In this document: positions 10,901-23,127 of the stretch, piece after piece
How the letters are laid out: every line of letters starts with the position of its first letter
How positions within the stretch are numbered: the stretch's first letter is position 1
NCBI GenBank assembly: GCA_027625915.1
Contig: JANTQA010000012.1
Location: 5,850,501 to 5,914,500 of the forward strand
Reading direction: 5' to 3'
DNA: 64,000 bases
Source of the DNA: Anaeramoeba flamelloides
Lineage: Eukaryota > Metamonada > Anaeramoebidae
Made by a program: the position numbers and the translations under genes
Notes under the pieces: generated by a model
Databases searched by the model: none
The model's input: only the letters and a program-made list of their open reading frames with translations
What the model was told of the DNA's origin: nothing

Positions 10901-12566
10901 ATTTTCAGTTTTTTCAATAACTGGTTTCAATTCCTTCAATAATTTTTCTTCTTCTTCTTCTCCTCTTTTAGAGTCATTTTTTTCATTTTCATCATTTTTT
11001 TCATTTTCATCATTTTCATCATTATCATCATTATCATTAACATCATTAACATCGTCATCATTTTGTAATTTGCTTTTTAATTTGTTGATAATTTTATTTG
11101 CCTCTTTTCTTTCTTTTGTTTGTTCTCTGATTAACTTTTTTCTTTCTGATACCATTTCCCTATATTCTTCTTTTTTTCGTTCTTTTTGAATTTTTTTTTC
11201 TTCTCTTTTTCTTCTTCTTCTTTTTCTCCTAATTTTTTGAATTTCTCTTTTTGTTAAATTTTTATCATTTTTATCTTCACTTGAAGAATAAGATTCATCA
11301 TTTTCTGATGATTCTGATTCAGAAGTTGATCTTGATCTTGATCTTGATCTTGATCTTGATCTTGATCTTGATCTTGATCTTGATCTTGATCTTGATCTTG
11401 ATCTTGATCTTGATCTTGAATAAGACGATGATGATCTTGATCGTGATCTTGATTCTTGTGATGAATCATAGCTATCTTTTGAATGTTTATGTTTTTTATT
11501 TTTTTTGTGTCTAGAATGTTTTTTAAATTTTTTAAAGCTACCAGTATTTGAAGAAGCTTGATCACTGCCAGAATTTGATTCAGAAGAATTATTTGTTTTT
11601 TTTGATCTGGATCTGGATCTGGATTTTGGTTTTGGCTTTGTTCTTGTTCTTGATTTTGATTTTGATTTTGGCTTTGGTTTTGGTTGGGAATTGATTGTTA
11701 ACAGCTTTTTGCTTTGTGGTATGTGGGATTTTGATCTCGGGTTTTTGTTTGTTTTTTTAGAAACCCTTGTCCTGGTTTTCCTTACTTTTGAAACAGAGCG
11801 ATCCAAATCCTTGAGTTGTTCATAATCTGTCATCCTTGAGCGAGAAGCTCTTGTTTCAAAAACCATTTTTTTAACGTTGTTGCCTCCTTTTCCATCTTTT
11901 TCAGATTCTGTAACCATAATTTCTGTATTGTTCTTATCAGTTTCAGAGTCAGAATCAGAGCTGTCGCTGCTGTCAGATTTGCCTTTCTTGTCCTCCTCAA
12001 TCACCCAGATGGCTAGCATTCTTGAACCAACAGTAGAGATTTTTAATAATTTTGAATTTGTTGGGAGTGTTGATACTGCTCCTTTGGACAACAGCAATTG
12101 TGATTTTTTTTTCTCATTACAAAAGATGCTCATCTCGAATGGTGTCCTTCCAGACGAATCTTTCATTGTTAAATCGCATTTGTTTTCGATTAAAAGATCC
12201 AGTATCTCTGAAACATCACCACGACACAGAATTAATGCATGCGTAGGAGTCATGTTATTGGAGTCTTGTGCATTAATTTCAGCCCCTCGTTTGATTAATT
12301 CAGCTACAACCTCTGTTTGTCCCTTTAAACATGCAAAGTGCAATGCAGTCCTTGAATTGGGTCCTTTCAATTTTAGATCAGCACCTCTTGAAATCAGTTC
12401 CAATGCCATCTTTGGTTGTTGTCTTAAAATGCTCATGTGTAATAGTGAATATGCAGTTTTTTGGTACTTTCTGATCCACACTTATTTTTGTTTCATTTAA
12501 GAGCCTTTGGAAAACATCATATTTGCCCTCTTTAATAATTAAATTCAAATCAAAATTGTCTGTCAT
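7942..12566 (-). CDS. Ankyrin / RS-rich / Lys-Glu coiled-coil / ankyrin protein, frame interrupted four times
   Basis: This looks like one gene of about 1,540 codons read from the ATG at 12566. The N-terminus (MTDNFDLNLIIKEGKYDVF) opens four to five ankyrin repeats (for example SRTALHFACLKGQTEVVAEL, then GAEINAQDSNNMTPTHAL). A Ser/Arg-rich region with long RS dipeptide runs, a very long Lys/Glu coiled coil, a second Ser/Lys region, and about three more ankyrin repeats (MGRSPIHYCSILGKYKTL; FGNTPLYYATFHGHLKII) follow. Coding character is continuous, but the frame moves at four places: near 12460-12480 (plus one), at a run of ten A at 10045-10054, at a run of ten A at 9800-9809, and near 9400-9412. 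No GT-AG intron resolves these. Sequencing or assembly indels in homopolymers would explain two; pseudogene decay is the alternative. The 3' end is uncertain because it enters poly-Lys and (TA)n sequence. Ankyrin repeats bind proteins, and RS regions suggest a nuclear or RNA-processing link; the function is otherwise unknown. Confidence 0.65.
10256..10300 (-). repeat. (ATTTTC)n repeat coding Glu-Asn dipeptides
   Basis: About seven tandem six-base units within the ankyrin/RS gene encode an alternating Asn/Glu stretch on the minus strand. It has the same period as the RS hexanucleotide but a different unit. Confidence 0.7.
11327..11418 (-). repeat. (GATCTT)n hexanucleotide repeat coding Arg-Ser dipeptides
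   Basis: About fifteen near-perfect tandem copies of a six-base unit lie inside the ankyrin/RS gene. Read on the minus strand in the gene's frame they give alternating Arg and Ser. The purity suggests recent slippage expansion, so the RS tract length is probably variable between strains. Confidence 0.85.
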
Positions 12567-13039
12567 TTTCTTGTTTTTTGTTGAACTTTTTATTTTTTCT
12601 TTGTGTTTTTTTGGTTTTTTTCTTGTGTGATTTTCTGAATTGAATTTAATAAAGAAACCTTTTAAATTTTTAATTTCAATTCAAAAAAGAAAACTAAAAG
12701 AGAAAAAAAAATTAAAAAATGAAAAGTTTTCTATTTTTTGTTTTTTTAATTCAAAAATTTGAGGTTTAAAAAGGGAAATAAAAATTAAATGGGGAATTAG
12801 TTTGTTGAATTTTTTTTACAACCTATTTAGTATTTTTTCTTGACTTGGGGAATAATTTTGGTAACAAAGGAAATCACAAATTCAAACATTATTGTTTTGG
12901 TTTTTGTTGGAAACTAATTAAAATTAGGAATTTGATTTGATCCACAGAATTAAGAAACACATATCGAGTCTATGTGCAAATGATGAACATTTTTATTATT
13001 GTTGTTCATATGATTATCAAAAAAAGAGGAAAAAGAGCC
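12567..13039. other. Intergenic, upstream of the ankyrin gene
   Basis: AT-rich with poly-T and poly-A tracts. It presumably contains the promoter and 5' leader of the minus-strand ankyrin gene, but no specific motif stands out. Confidence 0.4.
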
Positions 13040-14960
13040 TAATTAAAAAAGTAAGTAGATTTTGCAAATTTTGAGTGTAACAGTTTTTACAAAACTGAAT
13101 CTTACAAATCATTTCTTTAACGTAATGCATTCACATTTTAATAAATATGAGAGTGAGATTTATCCGAGTGTACAATATTTTAAATACCAACTAAAAAATA
13201 GAAATCAAAAAAATTAAAAAATTGATACAGAAAAAATTAAAAACAAAATGTGTAGGGAAAAAAATACCGGACATGAAAAAAATCCCGGACAAGATTTTTA
13301 ATTGTGGGTATTAGTAAAATTTTTGTCTAATTTCAATGAAATCCTTATTATAAATAACCAATTTTTTTATGAGATTAGTAATAAACCTACCTAAAGTCCA
13401 CCAAAGTAAGGTGTCTCTAGAATACTCAGTAATTGCTTGATAGCTATATGTTGATCAACTTTTTTTTGAAAAATAATCCAGTTTTATTGAGGTTTACTAG
13501 AGTTTGGAAAATGATAATTTTTCTTCTTTTTTTTTGATTGATTGAATGGTGTTTTGAACAAGTGTGATTTCATCAATCATCATTCTAATAAGTGGGGGAG
13601 TTATAATTGAAAAAGTTCGATTCTTAAAAAAAGGAATTTGATTGTAAATAAATGAAATTACACAATAATTTTACTAATATTCACAATTAAAAATCTTGTC
13701 CGGGATTTTTTTCATGTCCGGTATTTTTTTCACTACTCTATATTTATTTCTTGATCTTTTCTGGATATTTGATACAATTACTTTTTCTTTACTTGGTTTT
13801 ATTTTTAATTCTACAATGGAAAAACTTTTGTTTGGAGAATTTTTGAAAACAAATTACTTTTCAATACCAAAAGGAATTTTCCAAAATGATTTTACCCGAT
13901 TTTCATTTAATTTATCTTACTCTCGATTGGGTTAAGGGAAATATGATTATTTTTTTCAAATTCTTCTTTTTCAGAAAGATAGATTTATTTGAGGTATAGA
14001 TAATTGAATTGAAAATTATTTATTCTTCATTAAATTGAAAATCATAATAATTCTGAATTATCATTTTAATTTTTCCTCAGTTTTCTATTTATTTGAGTTA
14101 AATCTTATTGTAGTTGTTAAATTATTTATAAATTTCATCCTTTATTTTATTTTTTGAAATATTACTCTTTGTTTTGGCTTGATTTGATAAAAAATATTTG
14201 AAAAAAGGATTTTGAAAACAAATTTAAAAAAAAAGTTTTGTAAAATAATAATAAATAATAATGGGGGGGATTCAAGGTTTAAAATTGTCTGGATTCAATT
14301 CAAATTAAAAAGATTTAGAAAACAAATCTTCGAAAATAGGCTTTGGTCGATTTTTTTATTTTTTCATTCTTGATTTCAACTTATTTATTTGTTAAAGTTG
14401 ATCTTCTTATTTTTTCTTCGAAATGAAAAGATTTGCTTGGAATATTCACCTTCTCCGGCATATTTTTTGATTTATTCTAGGATCAATTTCAATCATTCCT
14501 ATAAAAAAATTTCTATATTCAAAGAATAATTTGAATATAACCAATAAATTAATAAAAAAAAAAATATATAATTTTAATTACAACTCATACTTATTTTGGT
14601 TCCTTACAAAAATAGAGTAGAGAAGTGTTTTTTGGGTTCAAATTTTCAAGATCACTTGGTCATTAAAATATTTTTTTTCAGTAATGTTGTTACAATTAAA
14701 AATTTTCAAAATTGTAAAAATTAAACACTTCCTGAAGGAATATTCGTATTTTTTTTTTATGTGAGAAATAAGTTCTAATGAAAAAATTCCAGAAAATAGT
14801 TTCAAAGATTCTATTTTAATGAAAGGTCAAAAAATGAAAATTTATATTTTTTTTTTTCAGAATTTTAAAGCTAAATTCAAACAATTATTTATTGAACAAA
14901 AAAATTATGGATTTAAATAATAACTATTAAAGCTAAAAATGTAGAAAAAAAAAACACTCG
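13040..14960. repeat. Old duplicated repeat, copy 1 (partner at 30425-31870)
   Basis: Colinear similarity to 30425-31870 in the same orientation. Shared landmarks include AAGTAAGTA..TTTTG near the left, ATGAAAAAACTTTTGTTTG-like sequence (13816), TTCGTTTTGGCTT-like sequence (14171), a GGATTCAAGGTT-like string (14268), and CAGTAATGTTG (14680). Copy 1 contains the foldback element at 13253-13735, which copy 2 lacks. An open frame at 13696-13935 is not conserved in copy 2, so this is non-coding. Class unknown. Confidence 0.6.
13253..13735. mobile_element. CCGGACATG-family foldback element, copy 1
   Basis: Inverted termini of about 60-70 bases: the left end TAGGGAAAAAAATACCGGAC matches the reverse complement of the right end (TAGTGAAAAAAATACCGGAC), and both continue with ATGAAAAAAATCCCGGACAA and a TTTTTAATTGTG stretch. 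TA lies at both ends, consistent with a TA target duplication. About 350 bases between the arms are non-coding. The element interrupts the old duplicated repeat, whose second copy at 30.4-31.9 kb lacks it. A diverged second copy is at 28723-29214. Confidence 0.75.
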
Positions 14961-15026
14961 AAAAGATCAATTTTTTATCAACTTAAAAGATTATTAAAAA
15001 TTCGAAAATATATTACAATTTCAAAG

Positions 15027-15062
<36 letters not shown>

Positions 15063-16894
15063 TCTTCCGTAAATATTAACTATTATCTTTGATATATTGA
15101 TTGAATATTCTAAATATAATAATTTTAACCCTTTGCAAAAATCAAAAAAAAAAAAAAATCAATCTTCTGAATACATTGAGAAAATTATTAAAAAGTAAAA
15201 TATAATCAATTGTTATTATTGGTTTTATTTGTGATTGGTTGGTTATAAGAGATCCAATATGATAATTACTTTGTTTTTACATTCATAAAATATTTTTTTT
15301 ATTCTTTAGATACAGAGTTATAATATTTTTTCCAATTTACACATTTTAAATTGGGTAACTTTTAGGATTTTTTTTTACAAGATAGTTTCAGTTAATTGAA
15401 TATAAATGCAAAGTTATCAAACATCCTTTTCAAACACACATGTGTAAAAGTGATGTCATAATAAACCCCAATTCAAAATTTTTAACACACCAAAATTCGA
15501 TTTGTGAAAAAAAAAACTTATTTAATCACTTCTCGAAGATTTACCAAATTAGAACCATTCACTAATTGAAATGTTAACACCTTTTTATAAATTACAATAC
15601 TCAAAAAACAAAAAATAAATAATTATCAATACAAATAAATCATGGGTGTGTTAAAAATTTTGGAGAGAGCAAAACAAAAAAATACATTAGTAAATCTGTT
15701 TAAATTCTATTAGGAATATTGATCGATCAAAAGGTTAGAGACTACCAACTAATTTTATTTGAGTTCTTCTATTTGGAACAACTTTCAACTTTAACATAAT
15801 ATAAACCTTGTAGAAAAATTTTGATCCAACGAAGCCAATTACGTAATTCAAACAATGAAATTAAAACAAAAACTAAAAGATGAAAAAATGATTTTCATAT
15901 TTTTCAAAAATCAAAATTATCTCCAATTTCAATGAAATTGTATTGTTTTGATTGTTTGGAACGTTTTAGCTGGGTGGAAAATTTTGAATTTTAGTCTATT
16001 AGAATTTTTTTTACTAACTTTGTCATTTTTCGAAACAATACTAAAATAAGGAATACTGTTCTAAAATTAAAGTAAACTGGTTGAATTCCCTGAATCAAAA
16101 AAACAGTTATATTAAGATTTGACCCAAAGAATTAAAAAATTTTCTAAAAAATAAAAAGATAATTTAGAATTTTGAGTTTTCTGTTTAATTGAAAATAAAT
16201 AATTATCAAACCAAACAAATAAATTTGATAAATCATTATTCTCAAGTAGAATTTAAAATTTAACTGATTTTCTCAACTAAAACAAGAATTAGATCAATTA
16301 AATGAAAATAGGATTATTAAAAGTCACAAAGAAAATTCTTTAGAAATATAAAGTTATTTGTTTCTCAAAAATTTTACAAACAAAAGTTTTTCCCTGGAGA
16401 ATTAAAAATAAAATCAAGTAAAAGGGAAGTAATTGTAGCAAATTTTACAGATAAGATCAAGAAATAAATCATGAAATTTTTTTTTGATTTCTTGATCATA
16501 TTTTTTCATTTTTTTGATTTCTATATTTTATGTTGATATGTAAATATATTATACTCAGGTATCTAACACTCTTGTATTTATTAAAATGTCAATATATTTT
16601 AATATAAGAATTGATTTGAATTTTTCATTTTGTCATAAATGGTTTCCCTCAAAAAATTGGGAAAATGTACGTACTTTCATAAAAGGACAGACAACCAAAA
16701 ATTTCAAACATTTTATTTAAAAACCATCAACACAGAGAAAAAGTCTGAACACTTTTGGAGATTAAAAAAAAAACACACCTTTCAATTTCAAATACTCACT
16801 CTGTTGATTCTAAGTGATCAAAATTAATCAAGAAATGTTTCATTTTTTTCTGATTTTCTTCTGATATTAAATTAAATAGCAAAACTGTATTTGA
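14961..16894. other. Intergenic, AT-rich
   Basis: It holds a (TA)n run at 15030-15059, a small inverted repeat (TTTTTAACACACC near 15480 against GGTGTGTTAAAAA near 15645), and otherwise nothing supportable. An open frame at 16639-16827 has random composition and is not called. Confidence 0.5.
15030..15059. repeat. (TA)n microsatellite
   Basis: Pure AT dinucleotide run of about 15 units in intergenic DNA. Confidence 0.9.
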
Positions 16895-18343
16895 ATGAAA
16901 TTAAAAGTTTTTTCAAGATTTGTTCTCTTAAGGTTTGTTTTTACAAACATTTGTTTCAACAACACAATAAATTATTTCAACAAAAGTAAATTGATAAAAA
17001 TCTATAAATAAATATTTTCACTTTTTTACTTTTTTAGCTTGATATTGCATTTAATCCAAAGTGAGTGCACAGAAAAAGGACACGCAGGTTTGGAAAGTAA
17101 ATGTAGCACAACTGATGATTGTTTTGAAAACCTATTTTGTAATTCAGGAATTTGTAGTCGTGATAATACACAAAGCACTTGTAACCGTAATTCTGATTGT
17201 TTTGGGAATTATTGTAATAAAGGTAAATATTTGAGAAATAATAAAGATTTGTTTTGCTTGTAAACCTTGAGTACTTTTACATTCTATTTTTACCATGGGT
17301 GTTTGCTTAAGGCTTTGATCGAAACTGTTTTTTACTTTATTTTTTTTTCACCATAAAAACTCAAAAAACTAAAAAAACAAACAAAAACAAACAAAAACAA
17401 ACAAAAATAAAAAGAAAACAATTGTGATACTCTAAAATTTAATGGTGAAAGCTGTTCTGAAGATGACGAGTGCCATAGCAAATCTTGTTCTGGCGGGGAG
17501 TGCAAAGGAAGCTATTACAAAACTCAACAATACGAACCACTTGATCGATATAATTGTGAATCTGGCTCTTTTCTTCCGTCTGATCCACAAAGCATCTGCA
17601 TTGAACAGTTGGACAAAAATGATGATTGTAATGAATATCTAGATAACGAAACGAGCCAATGGGACATAGCATGCAAACCAGGATTCGTTTGTGGACAAAC
17701 AGCTAAAGGGCCATTCGGCAAATGTAGGAAAATGTATTCTGCCAAGAAACAGGAGCAATGTGAGATCAACAACCATTGCAAGGCCGGTTTAATCTGCAAA
17801 GATTCAAAATGTACGGAAATATCAAAGAAGGAAGCATGTACAAATGACAACGATTGCCCTACAAACTTTTATTGCAATTGTGGAGGCGACAGACAAGGTA
17901 CTTGCAAAAAGATTTCCAATTCCTTTTGTACAGAGCAAGTCGACGGATTTGTAAATTGCTTACAGGACTCCAAATGCGATCCTTCTCTCAAAATTGGCCC
18001 AGGCAATTGCCTATATAAAAAATGTTTTGAAGAAATCCAAGAAATGCAATGTTGCCAAATGATGAACCACCTTGAAACATATTTCCCTCTCGCTGGGATG
18101 GTATGCTCTGAAATTGATCCACAACTCGCTTCCACAAATCGGAATTTGTTAATTGCCCTTTCTGTGATCATTCCAATCGCGGCAGTGTTTGCAGCTCTTG
18201 TTTTATATTGTAGAATAAAAAGAAAGAGGCTTGAAAAAAGGAAAAAACGCAAATTGGTGCACGGAACTTCTTCGGCAACATCCGAACAAGAGAATATCAA
18301 TTTGTCTTTAAATTCCGATTTAAGTGTTGAATTAGAAGACTAA
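16895..18343 (+). CDS. Cys-rich type I membrane protein (extracellular disulfide modules, one TM, basic tail)
   Basis: Three exons join in frame: 16895-16932, 17038-17222 and 17415-18343, total 1,152 bases, 383 residues. The first splice creates a clear signal peptide (MKLKVFSRFVLLSLILHL, then cleavage near Gln20-Ser21), which is why this ATG was chosen. The ectodomain has repeated short modules with the spacing C-x5-C-x4-FC-x3-IC (CSTTDDCFENLFCNSGIC; CEINNHCKAGLICKDSKC; ACTNDNDCPTNFYCNC), resembling the Dickkopf-type/EGF-like Cys-rich class found in many protist surface proteins. A single hydrophobic helix (about residues 316-340, ALSVIIPIAAVFAALVLYC) is followed by a strongly basic stretch (RIKRKRLEKRKKRK) and an acidic Ser/Leu tail ending VELED. 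It is probably a plasma-membrane receptor or adhesin; ligand unknown. Intron 2 ends in AAAAAG rather than a T-rich acceptor. Confidence 0.85.
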
Positions 18344-19677
18344 AATTATGTTGGAATTATTTTTATTCTTTACTTTTCCAATTTTTTTTAGTTTTTTTTC
18401 ATTTTTTTGACCTCGAAATCAATTATTTATTTTTTTCTGATGTATTAATTAAAAAAATATTGTAAATTTCAAGTTTCCCAATTATAAATCTTTTTTGATA
18501 TAACATTTTTTACTCATTTTTTTTTTTTTTTTCAAATATTTTGATTTGCTCGTTGTTTAAAATATTTTGGAGTGTTTCAATATTATTATTTTGAAAAAAA
18601 CTGATATAATATTTATTACAAGCTTTTTTTTTTATTTATAATACCATTGTTGATATCTTTAAACTTGTTTTAAATGTCAGAGAATTTCCGCCAATGCAAT
18701 ATAAAAGCTTTAATGTAATTTAAAATCAAAATCCAAAGGGGGTTGAACTAAACATTTCACATTTTTTTAACTGTTAATTACTTGGATAAGTAACTTTTAA
18801 ATTATAAATGAAACATTTCATATTTACAATTTCATTAGAATGTGCAAACCCATTTATTATTTTAAGTATAAATATTATTGACTCTCACTTTTTTTTTGAC
18901 TTTAATTTTAAATTTTATTTTTTGGATTTTTCAATGTTTCGATAAATAATGAGTTTTCTTCTCTCAGATTAACAACAGTCAAGTTTAAATATTTTTTTTT
19001 AATGGTAATTTTGAGTTCCATAAATAATTAAAATAAGATTAAATTAATAACATAATAGCAATCATATTATAACGAATCCTTTTACAATGGATATATTAAT
19101 TATTGTTCAATTTGAGTTTATAGAAGATTAGAACATATCAGTAAGTTCTATTTTTTTTTTTTTGATAATTTTTTTTACTTATTTTTTTGTAATTTTATGG
19201 AATTGATATCTTCATTTATTTGGAACGTCTATATTTCAAAAGAATAATATATAACTATTTCGTTTTTAATTCGCCCCAGTAAATAGTTAACTCTAAAAAC
19301 TCTATCATGAAAAATTATATTGCATGAAATGATTTTCTTTTATAAAATATTATTAGGTCTAACAAACTGTAAAATAGTAAGTAAAGTTTACCATAAACCA
19401 AAAAAAAATTAAAAGAATAAAAAAAAATATGTTATCCATTTTTTGGTTTTTAAAAAGAAAAAAAAAAAATCTTTAAAGAACTTACATTAATAGAGATCAT
19501 CAATTTCCAAAATTAGTAAACAACACATGTTCAGACAATTTATAATAAACGAACAACAAAAACTTGCAAATTTGTGTAATTTCTTTTCTTTTTAAAATTT
19601 AAATTTTTGTCTCGTTTTGTTCCAAAAAAAAACAATAACTCATATGATGTAAGAAAAATTGAAATTTTTTATCTTAA

Positions 19678-20050
19678 GACTCAAGTCATATATTGTGGAT
19701 TTACTCCATACCTTAAGGGGTGGCTTGAAACCTAATAAGTGGTGTTGTGGAATTGTCCTTGTTTCGATTTTCAAAATTCAAATAATAAAAAAAAAATTTC
19801 TTAGGATCTTTATTTGTAAAAATTCAATAAAAAAAAAAAAGTTAGATAGAGTTACCAATTCCAAAAAATCAAAATTTAAAAAAAAAAATCCCATTGTTTC
19901 TTTTTTTTAAATTTTCAAATGGTCAATTTTCTTCAATTTAAAATCAATTGTGTTCTTTGAGTAACCAATCAATTTAATTTAATTTAGTCAAATTTATGGT
20001 TATTTTGAAACCCTATATATTTGACAAAGTAAGGATTTTTTATCTTTCTT
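19678..20050 (+). mobile_element. Relic related to the 45960 foldback family
   Basis: The left part (TCAAGTCATATATTGTGGAT ... GGCTTGAAACCTAATAAG) aligns with the left arm of the element at 45960. The right part (CTATATATTTGACAAAGTAA) matches, inverted, the part at 48040-48065 of a third relic. No coding capacity. Confidence 0.45.
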
Positions 20051-22004
20051 GAGATAAAAATAACTTATTTAAGGGAGTATCTACACCATAAGACATGATA
20101 AAAATTTGAGAGAGATGAGATAAGAATATTTTATTTTAGTGGCATGTGATGGTAGATTCTCTAAAAATTTTTTTAAAAAAATTATTTGATATTTTTTTTT
20201 AGTAATGTTAAACAATGAAAAAAAAGAGATTATATTGATAAAATAGTTTTTTTTTTTAATTTATTTTTATTAAAATAAACTAAATTCCATTAATTTATGT
20301 ACATTTTAAACAGTTAGAAGAATAATAATAAAATAGTTTACATCCAATTGGGAAGTAATTTTAATTCAACAAACTATTTCATTTTTTGTCTTTTTTGTTT
20401 TGGTTTTCATTTTCTTTTTTTGAGTTACTTAATCTGTTTGGTTAGCTCTGAAAATTTTTTAATCGATGGTTGAAAGATGGTTACAGTTGAGTTTCTTAAA
20501 TTGAAAAATCCACATGCAATTGGTCCATAGTATCTTATCATTTGATAGATCAACAATTATTGGTGTAATTTTAACAAATCCACGAATACATTTTTTATTC
20601 CGCTCGTTTCATTATTTTGGGCAGACTTGTTTTGGTTTTTGAGTTTTAATTTTTCCTTTTATATTTTTTCTTATATTTGGATGAAAATGATTATTTATAA
20701 AAACATTAATACTGGGTTACTTAAATGTGGTTTTATATTAGGTTTGGTAAAATACAATAAATTGAGTTTTTGTTTTCCGATTTTTGATTTTCGATGTGTC
20801 AAAATTTTTGGAATGGGATTTAGTGTTTTTTTTGGGAGAAGATAATTTCAGATTCTTTGAATAAAACTTATAGCTATTTTGTGGTTTAAACTTTGAGAAA
20901 ATATAATCATATTCGCTTCTCCAATTCCACTAAACCTAACGATTTAAAATTCTAACAAGTAATAATTTGGCTTAATTATTCTTTTTATGGAATCCTTCTA
21001 GCTATTTAAATCCCATTTATGTTTCCTTTTATGATTCTCTCAATTGTAATATTGTTGTTCTTTTTAATCAAAATCCTTTTATCCTAAATGTCACTAATAA
21101 AAAAATATTTCTAATTGCTTTATGTTGCCAGGATTAAAACAATTCAAAAATGATGAAAAAAATAAAAAATGAAAAAATTAAATACCACAATAGAATGTTG
21201 AGATAAGGATAAATGATAAGTTATTCAACATTCAAAACACTATTTTTTTGCAATTCAACTCAACATTCTATTGTGACAATTTCTTTGAGACTTTGAAAAA
21301 AAAATTTAAAAAATTTAATGAATGAAGTACTTTAAATAAGAAAAATCAACGAGTTACAACCAAAGTAAAAAATGTTATTTTCTGATCCTTTTCAGAATTG
21401 CAAAAAAGTGAAAAATATTCCTTTACCGTGGCTACTCCCTTAAGAAAGGAAAAAGAGGAAAAAAATAATCTTTTGAGATCTCAAAAAGCATCACAGATCA
21501 ACACTTTTAAACCAACAAACTGTTTTCAAAATTATATATTCAAAGCATTATTCTAATTAACAATTGGGTGTCGATCTTTGACACTCTTTTTCTTAAAATA
21601 TCAACTTTTTTTATTGTTATTTTTTGAGATTAATAATAAACCCTAGGTTGTTTAGTTTTTGATCGGATTATGCACTCATAAAATTACAGATTTTTTTTAG
21701 TCCATTTCGGAAAATTATTATTAACAGTAATGATTCTACCCTTAAGAAATAATATAAATTGAATTATCTTTTTCATTAAACACCATTCTCAAATTGATCG
21801 TCAGTTTATGTATATTATAAATGTTTACCAAAGGTAAAGAACAGCTGAATTATTATCCTGTTAAAAGGTATTCTCTTTCTTAATTAGTAAAACCAAACCT
21901 TAAGAAAACTTTTATAAGTTGGTCAAAGTAACAGTATTCTAGCTTGATTTTTGAAAAAAAATTCTTCAACATCAAAAACTACAACCTTACATTTAATAAT
22001 CCCC

Positions 22005-22227
22005 TAGTTATTAGTTGTAAAATAAAATCAACAAAATTTTCATTTAGCTTTCCAAAAAAAGATTTTTAAATGCATAAAACATTTTCTAATTATTAATTTT
22101 GTAAAGAAGCTTTGGTGTGGGCTAATATAAGGATTGGGAACTTTGGTGTTTTAATTTTAATTCTTGAGATGTGTTTTTTTAAAAGGTGAAAGAAAATATG
22201 GATCTTTTTATTTTGCAATTCAGAGTA
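22005..22227. mobile_element. CTRTTAATTG-family MITE, copy 1
   Basis: About 220 bases with inverted ends: left TAGTTATTAGTTGTAAAATA followed by ACAAAATTTTCATT...CTTTCCAAAAAA, right TTTTAAAAGGTGAAAGAAAA ... ATTTTGCAATTCAGAGTA. TA lies at both ends. No coding capacity. Other copies are at 46010, 47689, 49372, 53112 and 53423. Confidence 0.6.
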
Positions 22228-22748
22228 AAAGAACTACAAAGGGTGGACTCTTTCTTTTATTAAAACTTTCTTTTGAAAATGTATCGCCTTGATAAAGATA
22301 CCCACTATTTTTTTAATCAAAAATAACTCATTAAAATCAAGAAAATACTTTATAAAATAATGTAAGATAAGGTTTTTTAATGAAACATGTAACTTTGGTT
22401 CGTAAAAATTATTTTATGATTTTGTTTTTTGGTTTAAAATTTCAAACTAAAATGTAAGAACAAAATTAAAACTAAATCAATTTATCTGTTTAAAAATATC
22501 AAAGTGTCATATTATGATACAATCGCTTATGAATTAATCCTAGATTTTACTGTTCTCCTTCAAAATAATCCGAAAATTTTTTTTTGAAAAAGTGATGATA
22601 CAATTTATCAAAATAATTATTTTACCTTTTTTAGTTCATTTAAGATTAAGGAGTTGTGTTTGTGGAGGGAAAATTTAACTTTTGACTTTTGAAGAAAAAA
22701 ATAAAAACAAATTTTATTTTTTTTATTTTTCACTCTTTATCAAAAACA

Positions 22749-23091
22749 ATGAAAATATTTCTATATTTTACCCTCTTTTTAATTCTTTCTGTCACCTTTT
22801 GTAAAGAAGAGAAAGAAGAAGAAAAAACCGAAACCGAAAAAATCAATTATCTTTCTGTTGTAGATGTTAAAAAATTACAAAAAAAAGAAAAAGATTTTTT
22901 CCTTTTAATCTCAGCCGAATTTGCACCTAGCTCAAGAGAAGTATGTTTATTTTTTAGTCACCAAAGATTTTTCTTTGTTTTGTTTTTGCTTGAGTTTTTT
23001 ATTTTTTGTTTTCTTTCTAAAGCTTAACCCACAACTTTTTTTTTTTTTTTTTTATTTATTTTTTTTTTTCTCTTAACAATTTCTCTTTTTG

Positions 23092-23127
<36 letters not shown>

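Larger units (their letters stand above)
18344..22748. other. Intergenic, AT-rich with repeat relics
   Basis: It contains an element related to the foldback at 45960-46598 (19678-20050), a CTRTTAATTG-family element (22005-22227), and a small perfect hairpin (ACAATAGAATGTTGAG near 21190 against its complement near 21257). The strings CTTATTTAAGGGAGTA (20064) and its inverted relative ACTCCCTTAAGAAAGG (21434) may mark the ends of a further old element. Open frames at 19659-19910 and 20627-20845 look like chance. Confidence 0.45.

Noticed and set aside
11327-11418. Regular short tandem units resembling a CRISPR array
   Set aside because: Six-base perfect tandem units without spacers, inside a coding region of a eukaryote; it is a microsatellite.
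7942-12566. Programmed plus-one frameshifting at AAA-TGA and AAA-TAA
   Set aside because: Only two of the four frame changes fit, both lie in or near A-rich runs prone to sequencing indels, and the other genes show no such sites. Kept only as a remote option.
13696-13935. 79-codon frame beginning in the end of the foldback element
   Set aside because: The homologous stretch at 30.7 kb is not open, and the start lies in element DNA; chance frame.
20627-20845. 72-codon Phe/Ile-rich frame
   Set aside because: Composition of AT-rich non-coding DNA, no motif, no splice context.
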